Shown here in pieces: positions 33,208-44,292 of a DNA stretch of 64,000 bases. Within the stretch, counting starts at the first letter, position 1, and the number at the start of each line of letters is the position of its first letter. Origin of the DNA: Gaertneriomyces semiglobifer (Eukaryota > Chytridiomycota > Chytridiomycetes > Spizellomycetales > Spizellomycetaceae); the NCBI GenBank assembly GCA_025558075.1, contig JAHLKF010000021.1:1-64000 (forward strand), in the 5' to 3' direction. The translations under genes and the position numbers were made by a program. The notes under the pieces were generated by a model. The model made no database searches and was not told the origin of the DNA. It worked only from the letters and a program-made list of their open reading frames with translations.

Positions 33208-35034
33208 ATGCGGATTCGCACATATGAGGTTGTGCGCACCCTTGCTGTTGGCTCCTCAGGATGTGTCTACCTAGCCAGGAGCAACGGACGGGAAGTTTGC
33301 ATCAAAGAAATTCCGCTCAGCCAACTTTCTCACCAGGAACGCGCGCAAGCTAGCCTGGAAGGTATGCCTGTCTACGTGGGCTATCAATTGCTTGCTCATG
33401 AAAAAGCGATCAAGGTGTCATTCTGAAGGAGCTACCCCCACATCCCAATGTCGTATCGTGCCTGGAGAGCTTCCGAGAAAATGATAGTTTATATATTGTG
33501 ACGGCTTACTCAGGTTTGAAACGCGCAATGGAACTGTTCAACGTTTGGGATTTCGCATGACGGGCTGATGGCAGAACGCGGTGACCTGTCTTCCATCATT
33601 CGGGCGAGGAATGGAAAGTACTTTTCGGAAAGCGAAATATGGATGTGGTAAGCACCTCCCAACGTAGAAATATCCACACTATCACCACCATCACCACAAC
33701 TAATGCTGTTTCTCAAGGGTAGCCCAACTGGTGTTGGCGGTTTATCATCTTCATACCCATAAGATCTTACACCGTGACATCAAAACAAAGGTAAATATCA
33801 TACTTTTCTTGCCCGAGTAAGGCATCTAATCCATTGTGCTACAGAATATTTTCATCTCCTCCGTTGGCCAGGTTCGGCTGGGTGATTTTGGCATTGCGAA
33901 AAGCTTGTCAAGCACCTTGGACCACGCGTGGACGGGAGTGGGAACACCATTTTATTTATCCCCCGAAATATGCAATAACAGGCCCTATAGTTGGAAAAGC
34001 GACATCTGGTCCCTTGGGTGAGTATCATGAACGTATCGCCTGTCTACTATACTATTGTCTCAACGCCTGCCGCTTGACGATAGTTGCGTCGTGGTAATCC
34101 CTGATATTCTCGATTTTGTTTATTCAACACCGTAACTGTCAAGTCGCAGTATGAGTGCGCTTCCCTTCGACACGCATTTCACGCAAAATCGATGAAAGAA
34201 CTGTGCGTATATCTCACCTATGAGCGACCAGTGTGCCGATCCTCATCGTACGCATGGTAGGTTCACTAGGATTAATTCGGGCATTTACGAACCTCTGCCA
34301 CAGCACTTTTCTCATGACCTTCGGAGTGTTGTGGCCGAGACCTTACAAGTTAATCCCCATCGACGGCCATCGATTGAGGGGTTGATGTCCATGAATGGAA
34401 TCCGCAACGCCGTGGCCGTACTATTGCAAAGTCCGGCTACCAGAAGCTTTTACAATCCTGTAACGTTCTCACGAGCATATTCTGACAAGTCGGCCACAAG
34501 AGCGCCCGCCCGTTCCAAAGAGCTGCGCAACCACGCGAAGGAGCAAGCACTCGTGGTGCCTACTCAAAAGGTGCAGACGATCCAACCAGTACGTCGCCGT
34601 TCCTGTCCATCTGGCGTCGATAAAAGTCACACGGTAAATGATGCAGCACTGATTCGCTTGCTTTTGATCTGATTGAGCCCTTCCAACAGTTACGTCCCGG
34701 TCCAGAAGATTCGGCATTCACACGCATCGAGCTTGCTCGATGGTATATTGAGAGGGAGATCGGACTACCGCTCTTTCTTCAGGTACTGCATCAGTAACAA
34801 GCAGCCAGAAGGCGATCGCCAATACTAAACTTCGTAGCGTGATTGTCACATGAAAAGTTGTACCAAGAGGCCAGCTGCTGCGAGAAATGCGCCAACGACG
34901 GCCAGTATAAACCTGCCATGAGAATGATACGTCAATTGAGTAAGCACAAATTCGAGGATCGGGAAGGAACTCTGCTAATGTATCAAAATCTAGTTGAGGC
35001 GGAAAATCGTGCATATGGAGAGTATAATCTATAG
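33208..35034 (+). CDS. NIMA-related (NEK) serine/threonine kinase
   Basis: Eukaryotic protein kinase. ATG 33208. The ATP-binding lobe has [10 protein letters not shown] and the Lys in VCIKEI. Later exons, each separated by introns of about 50-80 nt, carry [16 protein letters not shown] (catalytic loop), LGDFGIAK (Mg loop), [11 protein letters not shown] (activation segment) and KSDIWSLG. These are the NEK-type forms. After the kinase domain comes a basic, Ser-rich region (about 34300-34670) and a short helical C-terminus ending GEYNL. NEK kinases control mitotic entry and microtubules or cilia. The stop TAG (35032-35034) touches the stop of the convergent SCP2 gene within CTATAG. Confidence 0.88.
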
Positions 35035-36295
35035 CTTCGCCTGAGGTTTGAATTCCTTCATGACAGCGTCGAGTTCTGTGTAAAATAACGTGAGTTTTGG
35101 CCACCAAACGCCTAAAGGAAATCGGTCAGGTACATACTGGTGGCAAGCATCATCTAAAAAAAAAAGCCAATTAGTTCATGACTGACGCGGCATCAATCAA
35201 TACAACAGTTCATACTCACGTTTCCTTTGATCTTGAGCTTTCCTGACATGAACGCCTTTTGGCCGTTGAGCTTGCCTTGAGCGAGATCAACAAAGTCCTA
35301 AAGGAGCGATTGCATGTTTAGTGGGCCCTCTGCAAGGATAGCGGCTTCTCAAAGCGCTATAATGCAGGTTACCTTGTCGGCAATTGTGATGACAATATCA
35401 GGCTTGGGTCCCACGGTAGTAGAAACTCCGAGGTTGGACTTCAAGTCGAGTACCCATGTTTGTACCTTGCCCTCGGCGTTCTGCCATGTTCAAGCCAGTC
35501 AGAGGGTGCGAGCAACAGGATGACGACACCCGACATGAAATACCTTTACATCGAACTGGAAAATAGCCTTTGCCTTCTTGGCAACAGACTCCTTCTGTTG
35601 TGGCGGAGCGGTAGCAATGCCGGTAGCGATCTGTTGGAAGAGGGCGGAAGACTGGAAACCCGGAACCTCTACGCTGGAAGCGGCAGGTGCGGCAGCGGGA
35701 GATGCAGCAGGAGCAGCCTTTGGTGCGTTTTTGGCGGCCTTAAGGACGGCATCTGCGGTGGAAATGAAAAATTTAGATCAAAAAGGGGCTGCATGGACAG
35801 ATTTTTAAAGGAAACTGGTACCCAAGCGCGTGGCAAGCATCATCTAATTAGGAAAAAGTCAGCAAGAAGACTCTGCTGAAGCGAAGCAGCAGATGTGTAT
35901 ATGTACTCACGTTGCCCTTGACCTTGAGCTTGCCGCTCATGAACGCCTTTTGGCCGTTCAATTTACCGCTGGCAAGATCTTGGAAGGTGTCATCGGTGAG
36001 GTTGATGACAATGTCAGCCTTGCCCTCAGGCTTGCCAGCGTAGACCTTGCCCTCCTTCTTGAGTTCCAAAGTCCAAGATTGCTCTTTGCCCTCGGCATTT
36101 TTGATGATCATTTCAAAGACGCCATTGACCTTTTTTACCATGGCAGCGCGCTCAGCAGCGGGCGCACCCTCCACACCGGCCTTGATCTATGAAAGCCGTA
36201 GGCATTAGTCGGAGATCAAGATGTCCAGCGGCCCTCAGAATACCCACCTGCTCAAAGAGAGCACCGGACTTGAAACCAGGAACGTTCACAGACAT
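35029..36295 (-). CDS. Tandem SCP2 sterol-carrier protein with PTS1-like tail
   Basis: Two SCP2 lipid-binding domains in one gene. ATG 36295; exon 1 MSVNVPGFKSGALFEQ. Domain 1 holds FQDLASGKLNGQKAFMSGKL and KGNMMLATRLDAVLK. The join from TTGG to ATGCC (intron with gtacca...accgcag) links it through an Ala/Pro-rich spacer to domain 2 (VEVPGFQSSALFQQ, FVDLAQGKLNGQKAF, KGNMMLATKLDAVMKEF). It ends in AKL, a match to the peroxisomal PTS1 pattern [SAC][KRH][LM]. Without the inferred splices the domains would look like two separate genes. SCP2 proteins bind sterols or acyl-CoA. About 255 residues. Confidence 0.9.
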
Positions 36296-36741
36296 GTTTT
36301 CTCGTTGGTATGATAGTGAAAGAAGCGAAGGGGTCGATGAAGAATCTTGTTTGGCCTGGCAATTGCAAGATCGACGAGGGGGAAAGAGCAGAGCAGCTGC
36401 TTGCAGGATGTATACGATGGGGTTGGGTTGAAACCAGGACAGCGTGAACAGTAGTTCCTGTGATTGTGGTCCATTGGCACATGGCAGCGTGACCAACGTG
36501 ACCGCGTCTGATATCAATAGAGACAGTCTGTGTAACCTCATTTATCACAATCGATAACCCAAAATCATCGCTTGATGCAAAGTGTGCGATGATCACAACG
36601 AGAGGCCTTCACGCGTAGGATTCAGTAAAACGAATACGGGCAGCAGCATCGCAAAGCAGAGGGAAGCGGGCGAGAACGACAGATTTGGGGGGTCGAAATA
36701 GGGCGGTTCAGGGCTCGCCTGACGGATATCACTCCCAATAC
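36296..36741. other. Divergent promoter region, SCP2 / F-box gene
   Basis: 446 bp between two head-to-head ATGs. No convincing TATA or named site seen. Confidence 0.4.
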
Positions 36742-38046
36742 ATGCTTCAGTTAGAGGACCTACCGCTGGACGTATTCCGTTTAATCTTATCTCGACTCTC
36801 CCTGTCTTCATTAAGTACTTTATCGCAATGTTCGAAAGCGATCCGAGAGCTGGTCTTAGCAGAAGGTTTCAAGCAGTTCTATTTGGCTCAGCGCTACGAC
36901 ATTCGTGGGTGGCCGGTAGAAAACGGTCGTACGAGGCCCTGGAATTGGAAGCTGCAGTACGCCGTCGCCGTTGATCGTGCCTGGCACTCTACCGGAAACA
37001 TTTTTCAACCCCATTGTATAGCGCCGCCATGGCTCAATGTTCAAAGCCTCATGCCGCAAGTAAAGCTGTCCGAGTCTGGGGACATTTTAGGCTGGACCTT
37101 TGGCGACAGAGTCATCCTTGCAACTTTACCTACAGACAATTACCTTTGCATTCAACAAACCCTAGAGGCCCGGCACCCAAAGAGCAGCGATGTAGAGTGC
37201 TTTCAGATGATTTCCCGCAGTAACGGCACTCATCTCGTGATATCTGGGGGTAGTGATGGGCGACTGCGTGCATGGTCGTTTGATTCACATCAACGCCCAA
37301 AGGCCGCATCCGTTGGCCGTCGACTGTCAGTAGGTTTGCCGATGTACGACTTGCCAGGACATCGTGGCTCCCTCAAAGCGCTTGCGTCCACCCCAAGTAT
37401 GGCTATCACGACGGCGTTCGACAAATCTGTCAAGATATGGAACATGTCGGGTGAAGAGCCGTCCATCACTGACACGTACGATATTGAGGATTTAGGGCGG
37501 GATCGGCCATGGTGCCTTGCATATATGACCCATCATGCGACCATTGCTTTAGGTGTTACACAGATAACCAAGGCGTCTGTAAAGGCCCCTCTACGCCTCT
37601 TACAAGTTACCGAGAGCGGAATCCGTGAAACCGCCAATTTAACAGGCCATCGCACTAGCATTTACGCCCTTCAAGCACTATCGCCTCACACATTTGCTTC
37701 TGCTTCGTATGATGGGACCGCCCGCCTTTGGGATATACGGACAGGTTCAGCTGTAGCAGTATTAGAGGATCCCGATGACTATCCCGTTTTCTCATTGACA
37801 TCAGATGCCGGAGAGCGATATCTTGTCACAGGGACTGCCCGGTACGGTGTTGTAAGGGCCTACAGCCTGGCATACCTTCGTCAATCATCCCGCGGGACTG
37901 CACCAGTAAAGACCATGTTTATGGTCCCTCGCACGCGTGCGTCGGTCTACAGTTTGACCATGGATCATAGTAGAATCATTGCAGGACTCGACAATCAAGT
38001 TAGCATGCTATACATACCATCCGGCTCAGATAATAGGGTGCAATAG
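36742..38046 (+). CDS. F-box and WD40-repeat protein
   Basis: 434 residues, intronless. N-terminal F-box (LEDLPLDVFRLILSRLSLSSLSTLSQCSKAI, about 2-35), which would bind Skp1 in an SCF ubiquitin ligase, followed by a WD40 propeller of which the clearest blades are ...GSDGRLRAWSF, GHRGSLKALAS...SVKIWNMSG and GHRTSIYAL...DGTARLWDIRTG. The usual role is choosing substrates for ubiquitination; the target is unknown. The start is the ATG just before the F-box; an upstream in-frame stretch has no ATG. Confidence 0.9.
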   Translation: MLQLEDLPLDVFRLILSRLSLSSLSTLSQCSKAIRELVLAEGFKQFYLAQRYDIRGWPVENGRTRPWNWKLQYAVAVDRAWHSTGNIFQPHCIAPPWLNVQSLMPQVKLSESGDILGWTFGDRVILATLPTDNYLCIQQTLEARHPKSSDVECFQMISRSNGTHLVISGGSDGRLRAWSFDSHQRPKAASVGRRLSVGLPMYDLPGHRGSLKALASTPSMAITTAFDKSVKIWNMSGEEPSITDTYDIEDLGRDRPWCLAYMTHHATIALGVTQITKASVKAPLRLLQVTESGIRETANLTGHRTSIYALQALSPHTFASASYDGTARLWDIRTGSAVAVLEDPDDYPVFSLTSDAGERYLVTGTARYGVVRAYSLAYLRQSSRGTAPVKTMFMVPRTRASVYSLTMDHSRIIAGLDNQVSMLYIPSGSDNRVQ

Positions 38047-38727
38047 GTCTTTTGGAAATTGATGCCCTCACCCAGGTTGCATATTCAGATTATTCAAATT
38101 GCCAGTAAATGTCCGCTTCATCCACCCGTGGACCTGTACTTATGTATGTGGCTTTGCGGGTTCTCGATGCTATAAGAACGTGTACAGTGCGCCTCATCGA
38201 ATGCTACAGTGCCGTTCGAGCGGGGTCCAATTCTAATGGATAGACCAGTTAAGCTACGGAGGCACGCTGGGTCTGAAATAACAAACTTTGTGAATGCGCT
38301 TCACGAGTTCGGTGATATAGAGAAGGGTTTCTGGCCGGAATGCAGTTCTTGGGGGCCTTTGCCCGTTCGATGGGCGTTGTGGTGGGAAACTTAGCGGTGG
38401 GCTTAAACCCCTTACTTTACGGAACGTCGACATACATCACGGAAGGTCCACCCAGGTTATAAAGGAGATCTATCGTTGGAGATTGCGCTCGCATTGTGAA
38501 CGTTCTATCCCGTAACGAACAGCTCCACATTATCTGTCATGCCTAGATGTAGACGTGAGGTGAGAATAAGCGTGAGAAAATGCTCATCGGGTACCTGACC
38601 TAAATCGTGTAGCGAGAAGATAATTCACCGGAAGACATACGTCACTACAAGGTACCACTCAGGTTCAGACCAGCGCACGCAAATATCCGTTCATTCATTG
38701 TGCCTTTATTTTTCAGAAATTGAAGCC
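38047..38727. other. Intergenic, F-box gene to methyltransferase
   Basis: A frame of 61 codons at 38209-38394 is not recognisable. No repeat or RNA gene seen. May hold upstream exons of the methyltransferase. Confidence 0.4.
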
Positions 38728-41700
38728 ATGTGTGGGAAACTGGCAGGTCAAACAGCTCAGGTTGAGGCCGACAACGTCTGTACCACTGACGTTTTTTCAC
38801 TGAACAGATTCCCCGACGTCCAAGCAAGGCTCCAAAAGACACTACGACCCCCTACGTCCACGTACGTGGTATCCGCTTGCTTACAGTTGAGAATAACTGC
38901 TGACTGGCCTTGGTCGTCAGCTGATGTCAAGACTGGATATCTACGGGGAGATAGTCATGGACGATTTTGAAATCTTTGATGATCAAGAGGACAAGCTTGA
39001 CGCTTCGACATTATTCGACTGGCGGAGGCCATTTCATGCCATTGTGGTGGGCCGTGTAGAGGGATGCGACTCTCTGATCAAGATCCCGGTGAATAACTTT
39101 GACTTCAGCCAGCCGGCTGACCGCGACACACGGATCACCATTTGGCTCAAGATTGCGCACCGGCCCAACGTTGCGGTGGACAAGGGCAAGGCACGGGGCA
39201 CCTATGTGCGGCTGGCTGATCCATCCTCTGACTTTGAACCGTTGTGGAGATATTTGTACGCTCGCGCCAGCTTGTTGATGCAAGTGCTTGCAATTTCTCA
39301 AGCTCGGCCCAAAATGGACTACAATGATGTTATACAATGGTGGCTTTCAGGGAACGTGAAAGATATCTACGATGCCTTGGAATGCGACAATAGCCCAAAC
39401 CCAATGGATCGAATTCACAAGTGCATCTACACGGCGCGGGAACTGCTGTGGGATTTAGCCTTCGATTACTTTGGTGGCAATGATGCAACCGATAGCATGT
39501 TCTTTTCATGCGAGATCTTCAACGACCTGACGGATTTATCAAAGGACAAAGAAGTCGAAAAGGATCGACAGGTTGCCAGTTGTTACCCCAAAATGGTCAT
39601 GCATCGCCTAGTGTACGATGCATACGATATGATGACGAACTATGAAGACCATGGCTTCAAGTTTAAACTGTTCGGAGACACAAGCGATCTACAAGTAAAG
39701 CACAACTTGGTGCGCATTACTTTGAGTGCCTTAGTTAACCGATTCACTCAAGGTCCTGCCACGCCAGCGATGCGAGCCAGATATGCCCATTTGCCCAAAA
39801 AAAATATCCGATGAGCGATTTAGTATCTCAAATAACTACCGAAGGGCTATTCGCACTGGAGGGAAACGCGGGAAAAGGCGCACATATGAAGCAGGAGAAT
39901 GCGTTCTCGTTGGTTTCTGGGAGGATGGACTTTGCACGTACCGATACGGGATCTTTGAGAAGTTTAGACATGCCCATGGACGAGCGGAAGCTTACGTGAA
40001 TTGGATGATGGCCGCACATCAAACCCGGCTAGGGGAGATCTTTCACAAGCGAACCCTGCCGGACCCTATTCACGAAACGTTCAGCAAAAACAAAATCCTG
40101 GGAGGTGTATGGGATAGCCGCTGGAAGTTTCTCATGGATCACGGACTGCAGGACGGGTGCGGGTGGATTGATCTGAGGAAAGCTCTATGCACTGTTAAAG
40201 TGCATGAACGGCCGGAAGACTGCCCAAATCGCCACGATCACGTTTGGATGCAATGGAGGTATACTCCCCCAGCCACGTTCGTGCATTGGAAAGGCCGAGA
40301 AGGAACCAAGACGGTGGACCTCACATGGACTCGTGTGGTGTGCGTGCAGTGTTCGGCGCGAAAGAAAGGAGTGGTTATCGCTGTGGACGGGGCTCGGGCA
40401 GTTTCAGACGGTCGCGAGAAGATAGTCGGTCGCCGATTTTACCAATTGGAGGACATCTTACGTAGAAGACAACAGCTGAGGTTGACTTGCACCTGCGCCG
40501 ATTCGGCAGCTGCACTATATGAGAACGAATACGTCTTGGCCAAGACCCGCACAACTCTCAAGGCGCCAACGCATGGGATCTCGGAGGTCCACATGCAGTA
40601 TGCGCCCAACGGTGTGCCAGAAGAACTACGGGGCTTCCATATTGGGGTGCAACCAACGTATGTCGCCTTCTTCAGGCACCAGTTTGACGAGCAAAATATG
40701 TTTTTGGAGCACGTGCATGATGAAGCCCACGCATTAGCACAAGAGTTTCCCTCGCTCGAGAAGAAGTACCCCATAGCGGATAATTCTTTTGCGTCCTTGT
40801 TTTGCGGAGCCGGCCTCGGGGACTACGGCTTTCAGCTCGCAGGGTTTCGAAAGACTCAATTGCTGGACCATGATGCACACACATTGAGGACAAACATACA
40901 CAACACTTTCCCACCCACCGACAACTCTGTGATTCTCGGTAACATGCACGATGAATCTTTTCATCCCGGAATAACCTCGAATGAAGCTCTCTTAAACCAT
41001 TTTAAAGGGCGACAGAAGGTTAGGGCCCAAGTTCTGATGATTACCGCACCTTGCACCTTTTCTGGACTCAACCGTCACGTCAATGACCTATGGAATCAAT
41101 ACAACCGAATGCTATTCGCTCAAAGTTTATCCTTCGTGATAGCACAGCCCAAGCCGCAATACCTCTTCATGGAAAACGTCATGGGACTAGCATCTGCTCG
41201 CTATGCGCCGATATTAAACATTTACCTGCTTCTACTGCTTCTGAGTGGCTACCAAGTCAGAGTGGATGCCTTTGACGCTACGCAATTTGGATTACCGCAA
41301 CACAGACGGCGATTATTTCTCACAGCTGCACCGCGAAATGCACCGATGCCGGGCACTCCATCAGCGATGTACCGTGCTGAAGTAGTGTTAAGCGACCAGG
41401 ATTCGCCCTTTGCCATTGCTCCGAGAACAGATCGTACTGGATTGTATGCACCACGTTCCTTACAGTCGGTGATGGGGGACCTCGTACACAAGACTCCTCG
41501 TCAAGACCCCCTGCACGTGGCAGAAGCCGCACCCACTCGCACCAGACGCGCCATGCCCTATGTTCCTCCCGGACACGATCACACATTCGTCCGCGACTGC
41601 CGCGATACACAAGGCAGCCCCTTTGATTTCGTAGGAAAAGAACAGTGGACTCGCAACGGGAAATTCCAACGACCGGACTTTTACAAACCCGGAGCTGCAA

Positions 41701-41951
41701 CTGGAACAGTAACCAAACACCCAGCAGACGAGGGTGTCCACCCATTGAAAAATCGCTTATTCACGCTACGTGAAAAAATGCGTTTACAGGGGTGTCCTGA
41801 TTATCTCCCAAACGAAACAACGCCGTTCTGGGTGTATGGGGATTTACGATCTCAGTTCGACCAAGTTGGAAATGCAGTACCAGTCCCTATCTCTTTCGCC
41901 TATGGAGTCGAAATGCGTAAAGCAATTTCGCAGGTCAATGCATTTGTATAA
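38728..41951 (+). CDS. DNMT1/DIM-2-type cytosine-5 DNA methyltransferase, frame broken at A8
   Basis: Exon 1 (ATG 38728) joins 38921 over a 45-nt intron. The frame then runs to 39814, where it stops; the catalytic part continues in the +1 frame from an A8 run at 39797-39804. With seven A's the two would be one protein of about 1050 residues. The N-terminal part is unassigned; a BAH-like segment (GECVLVGFW...RYGIFEKFRH) follows. Catalytic motifs: I FASLFCGAGLGDYGFQLAGF; IV APCTFSGLNRH (catalytic Cys; Pro-Cys then Thr instead of the usual Gln); VI MENVMG; VIII FGLPQHRRRLF; IX REKMRLQGCPD; X QVGNAVPVPI. It would methylate DNA, probably transposons. Frame break: real mutation, slippage site or sequencing error. 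Confidence 0.88.
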
Positions 41952-42059
41952 GTAGTTGTCGTGTACGAAAGAAACCAAAAAACACCACGGTCATAGATAA
42001 TTGCAACATGAAAAACTGTTCTACTTTGTTTTACGTTAGTTCATACCCCTAGCAAGGTT

Positions 42060-43377
42060 TCATTGAGCAGGTTCAAGCAGTCGCTCGACGGATGTGTCTC
42101 CAGATCCGGTCGGCCTGCGGGTGACACTCGAAGCTCTTCTATGCGTATATTTGCTCTCACTGTGAGGTGTTGTGGGTCCCGAGGGGGGTTGCGGCACTAT
42201 AGAGTCCAGCTTACAATGCTCATCAATCAATAACGACTCTTGCCACGACCGCCGCGAACTCCGTCGTGGGGTTCCCGGGTCATCGTCGCTATTCCATATG
42301 GATTTTCGTTGTGACCGAGGTGAAGCGACAGGTCTTTCTCCCGAAAGAGACAAACGACTCGATGCTCGCGTTTCAGGTTCTAGTGCTGTACCCAAGTCCC
42401 CGTCGGTTGAAGCAAGGCCTAATTTCCATATGGATGATTTAACGGGAGTATCTGTCGGTGCAATGTGGGGCGAGCATGTTGGGGAAGAGTTGGCGGATCG
42501 TTCGGGGGTACCCAGCGGTGCAAGCCGTCCAGCAGTAGAAGGCCGTGATTTTCTCAATGCATTGGCAGCATTAGGCTCCACTGTCAACAATTCCGTTCCT
42601 TCCTGCAATGTTTGCAGGTCCGATGACGTGCCTTTGATCTGGTCCGGATCCAGATATCGCCGCGTGATTCCAGTAATCAATTTGGGTGTGATCGGTTTGC
42701 TCAGGACTTCATCCATTCCAACAGCCAAACACTGTCGCCTCTGTTCGTCCAGAAACGCATTGGCTGTCACAGCCACAATCGGAACTCGCCGGTTGCTTTC
42801 AAGAATTCTGATCCCGACCGTGCTCATATCAGAGACTTCCGCACTATCAGACGCTAAACGGAACCCGCGTGCATTTCTACTGCCGGGGGTTGGTGTGTGT
42901 GGTCGACTGCGCGGAGCAAGATGCCCAGTATCCGGCGCCTGTAACAGTGGAGTTGCTGCAACATGTTGCGAGTCCTCATTTGCGCTTCTTATTCTTCTGG
43001 TCGCCTGAAACCCATCCATTACCGGCATATCTGCAACCCGCCATGTTTTAATTGCGCGCCCCCACCTTTCGACGTGCAGTAGTCAAGTGCGAAACCAACC
43101 TATGTCTAACAGAACCAGGTCATACCGCCGGAGTGACAACCCTTTGAGCAATGACAGGCCATCGGGAAAGATATCCTCTGTCGAAACGCGGACCTGTGCA
43201 TACTTTTCCAGTGTTTTCTTCAAATGACCGCCATTAATAATGGACCGCGGAAACGAAAACAAAGCATGGCCGCCCACAACGCTCGACGATTCTTCGAATA
43301 CTCACCACCAATATCTGCTGTATAATGGGGTTATCATCTACAATCGCAATACGGGCATTTTTTTGCGCAGACCACAT
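42060..43377 (-). CDS. Response regulator with a single receiver domain
   Basis: Three exons. The first, from ATG 43377, gives ARIAIVDDNPIIQQILV (acidic pair of the phosphate pocket). The second covers LLKGLSLRRYDLVLLDI, and the third starts at 43044 with DMPVMDGFQATRRIR, where the join recreates LLDIDMPVMDG (phospho-accepting Asp in LLDID). VPIVAVTANAF and the Lys in VLSKPI complete the receiver. About 50 extra Pro/Ser-rich residues sit between the Asp half and VAVTANA. A Ser/Arg-rich tail of about 180 residues follows. No histidine kinase domain lies upstream, so it looks like a free phosphorelay output (compare Ssk1). An upstream exon cannot be excluded. Confidence 0.78.
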
Positions 43378-44292
43378 CTTTGTCTTGTTTTCTGGTGTGT
43401 AGCCAGAGGTCCGGGTGGTAGTTTAAACTTATGGAATGCGGCTGGGGATCTACGCGTTTCTCGTTCGGGGACACTTTCAAATAGTCCGCTACAAAGCGCC
43501 AACCACAACATGCTGTCATGAAGCCTCACCCCACTTCCCAACGTTCTGTCCGTGAACCGAGGATAACTTGTTCTGTGATGAGTCTGCAATTTGCGGGACA
43601 AGGCGTGGAAGACCAATGGAGCGCCTATTGACACTGAATCCAACGCGCGTCGGAGCTAGACTTACGTAACGCACCCGCGCCCGAAAAAAGCGTGGGTTGG
43701 GCGGAGCTGAATTTGGGCTGTTGCGCGTTCGGCTGGAAACAGAAGAAAGCAGAAGCATATTTTCTCTGTTGTACCGTGCGTAGGTTCGGCTATTTTCACA
43801 CTCCATCCATCAGCATCAGCCTTGATCACTTTGGGCAGGATGTGAAGCATTCCGGTGAGTGAGAGCAGCGACCAGCGAGCGGGGTGAGGCGGGCTTTACT
43901 GTCGACGTTTTGATGAAAAGGAAACGCGAAATACTTCAGCCAGGCCACCGGCCATGTTCAACTTTAATCCTTTTCAAAGCCTCGGCCGAAATATGAAAAA
44001 CCATTTTTCAAGAGGTCTCTCTCTCTGTCGGACTTTTCTTTTTGGCTGATGGTTCCCGCCAGGGCACGAATCTTGTATATCAACCGGTTGGAGCAGGGCG
44101 GGTTAACGTTAGGCTGGAAACCGCCGAGATAGTATATAGAGACCAGCAAACTTCAGCCAGCGATTATACTTTGCTCGCACATAAAAGGCGGGCCATCGGC
44201 AGCTGTCCCTTTGCTCAGCAGTTCAGCAGCAGCATCAAGTCCCTCACCACTACCAACAACAACCACCACCACCCTCCACGATTATCATCAAC
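43378..44292. other. Divergent intergenic region, response regulator / CHRD gene
   Basis: No recognised gene; overlapping short frames only. A TATA-like site near 44179 serves the CHRD gene, and the 70 bp before its ATG are rich in CAACA/CCACC, typical of a highly expressed fungal leader. Confidence 0.45.
44179..44187 (+). promoter_or_regulatory. TATA box of the CHRD gene
   Basis: ACATAAAAG about 110 bp before the ATG at 44293. Confidence 0.55.

Noticed and set aside
39797..39804. Programmed -1 frameshift at A AAA AAT in the methyltransferase
   Set aside because: A -1 shift leads to a frame that does not encode the catalytic domain; the needed shift is +1, so an indel or slippage is more likely.
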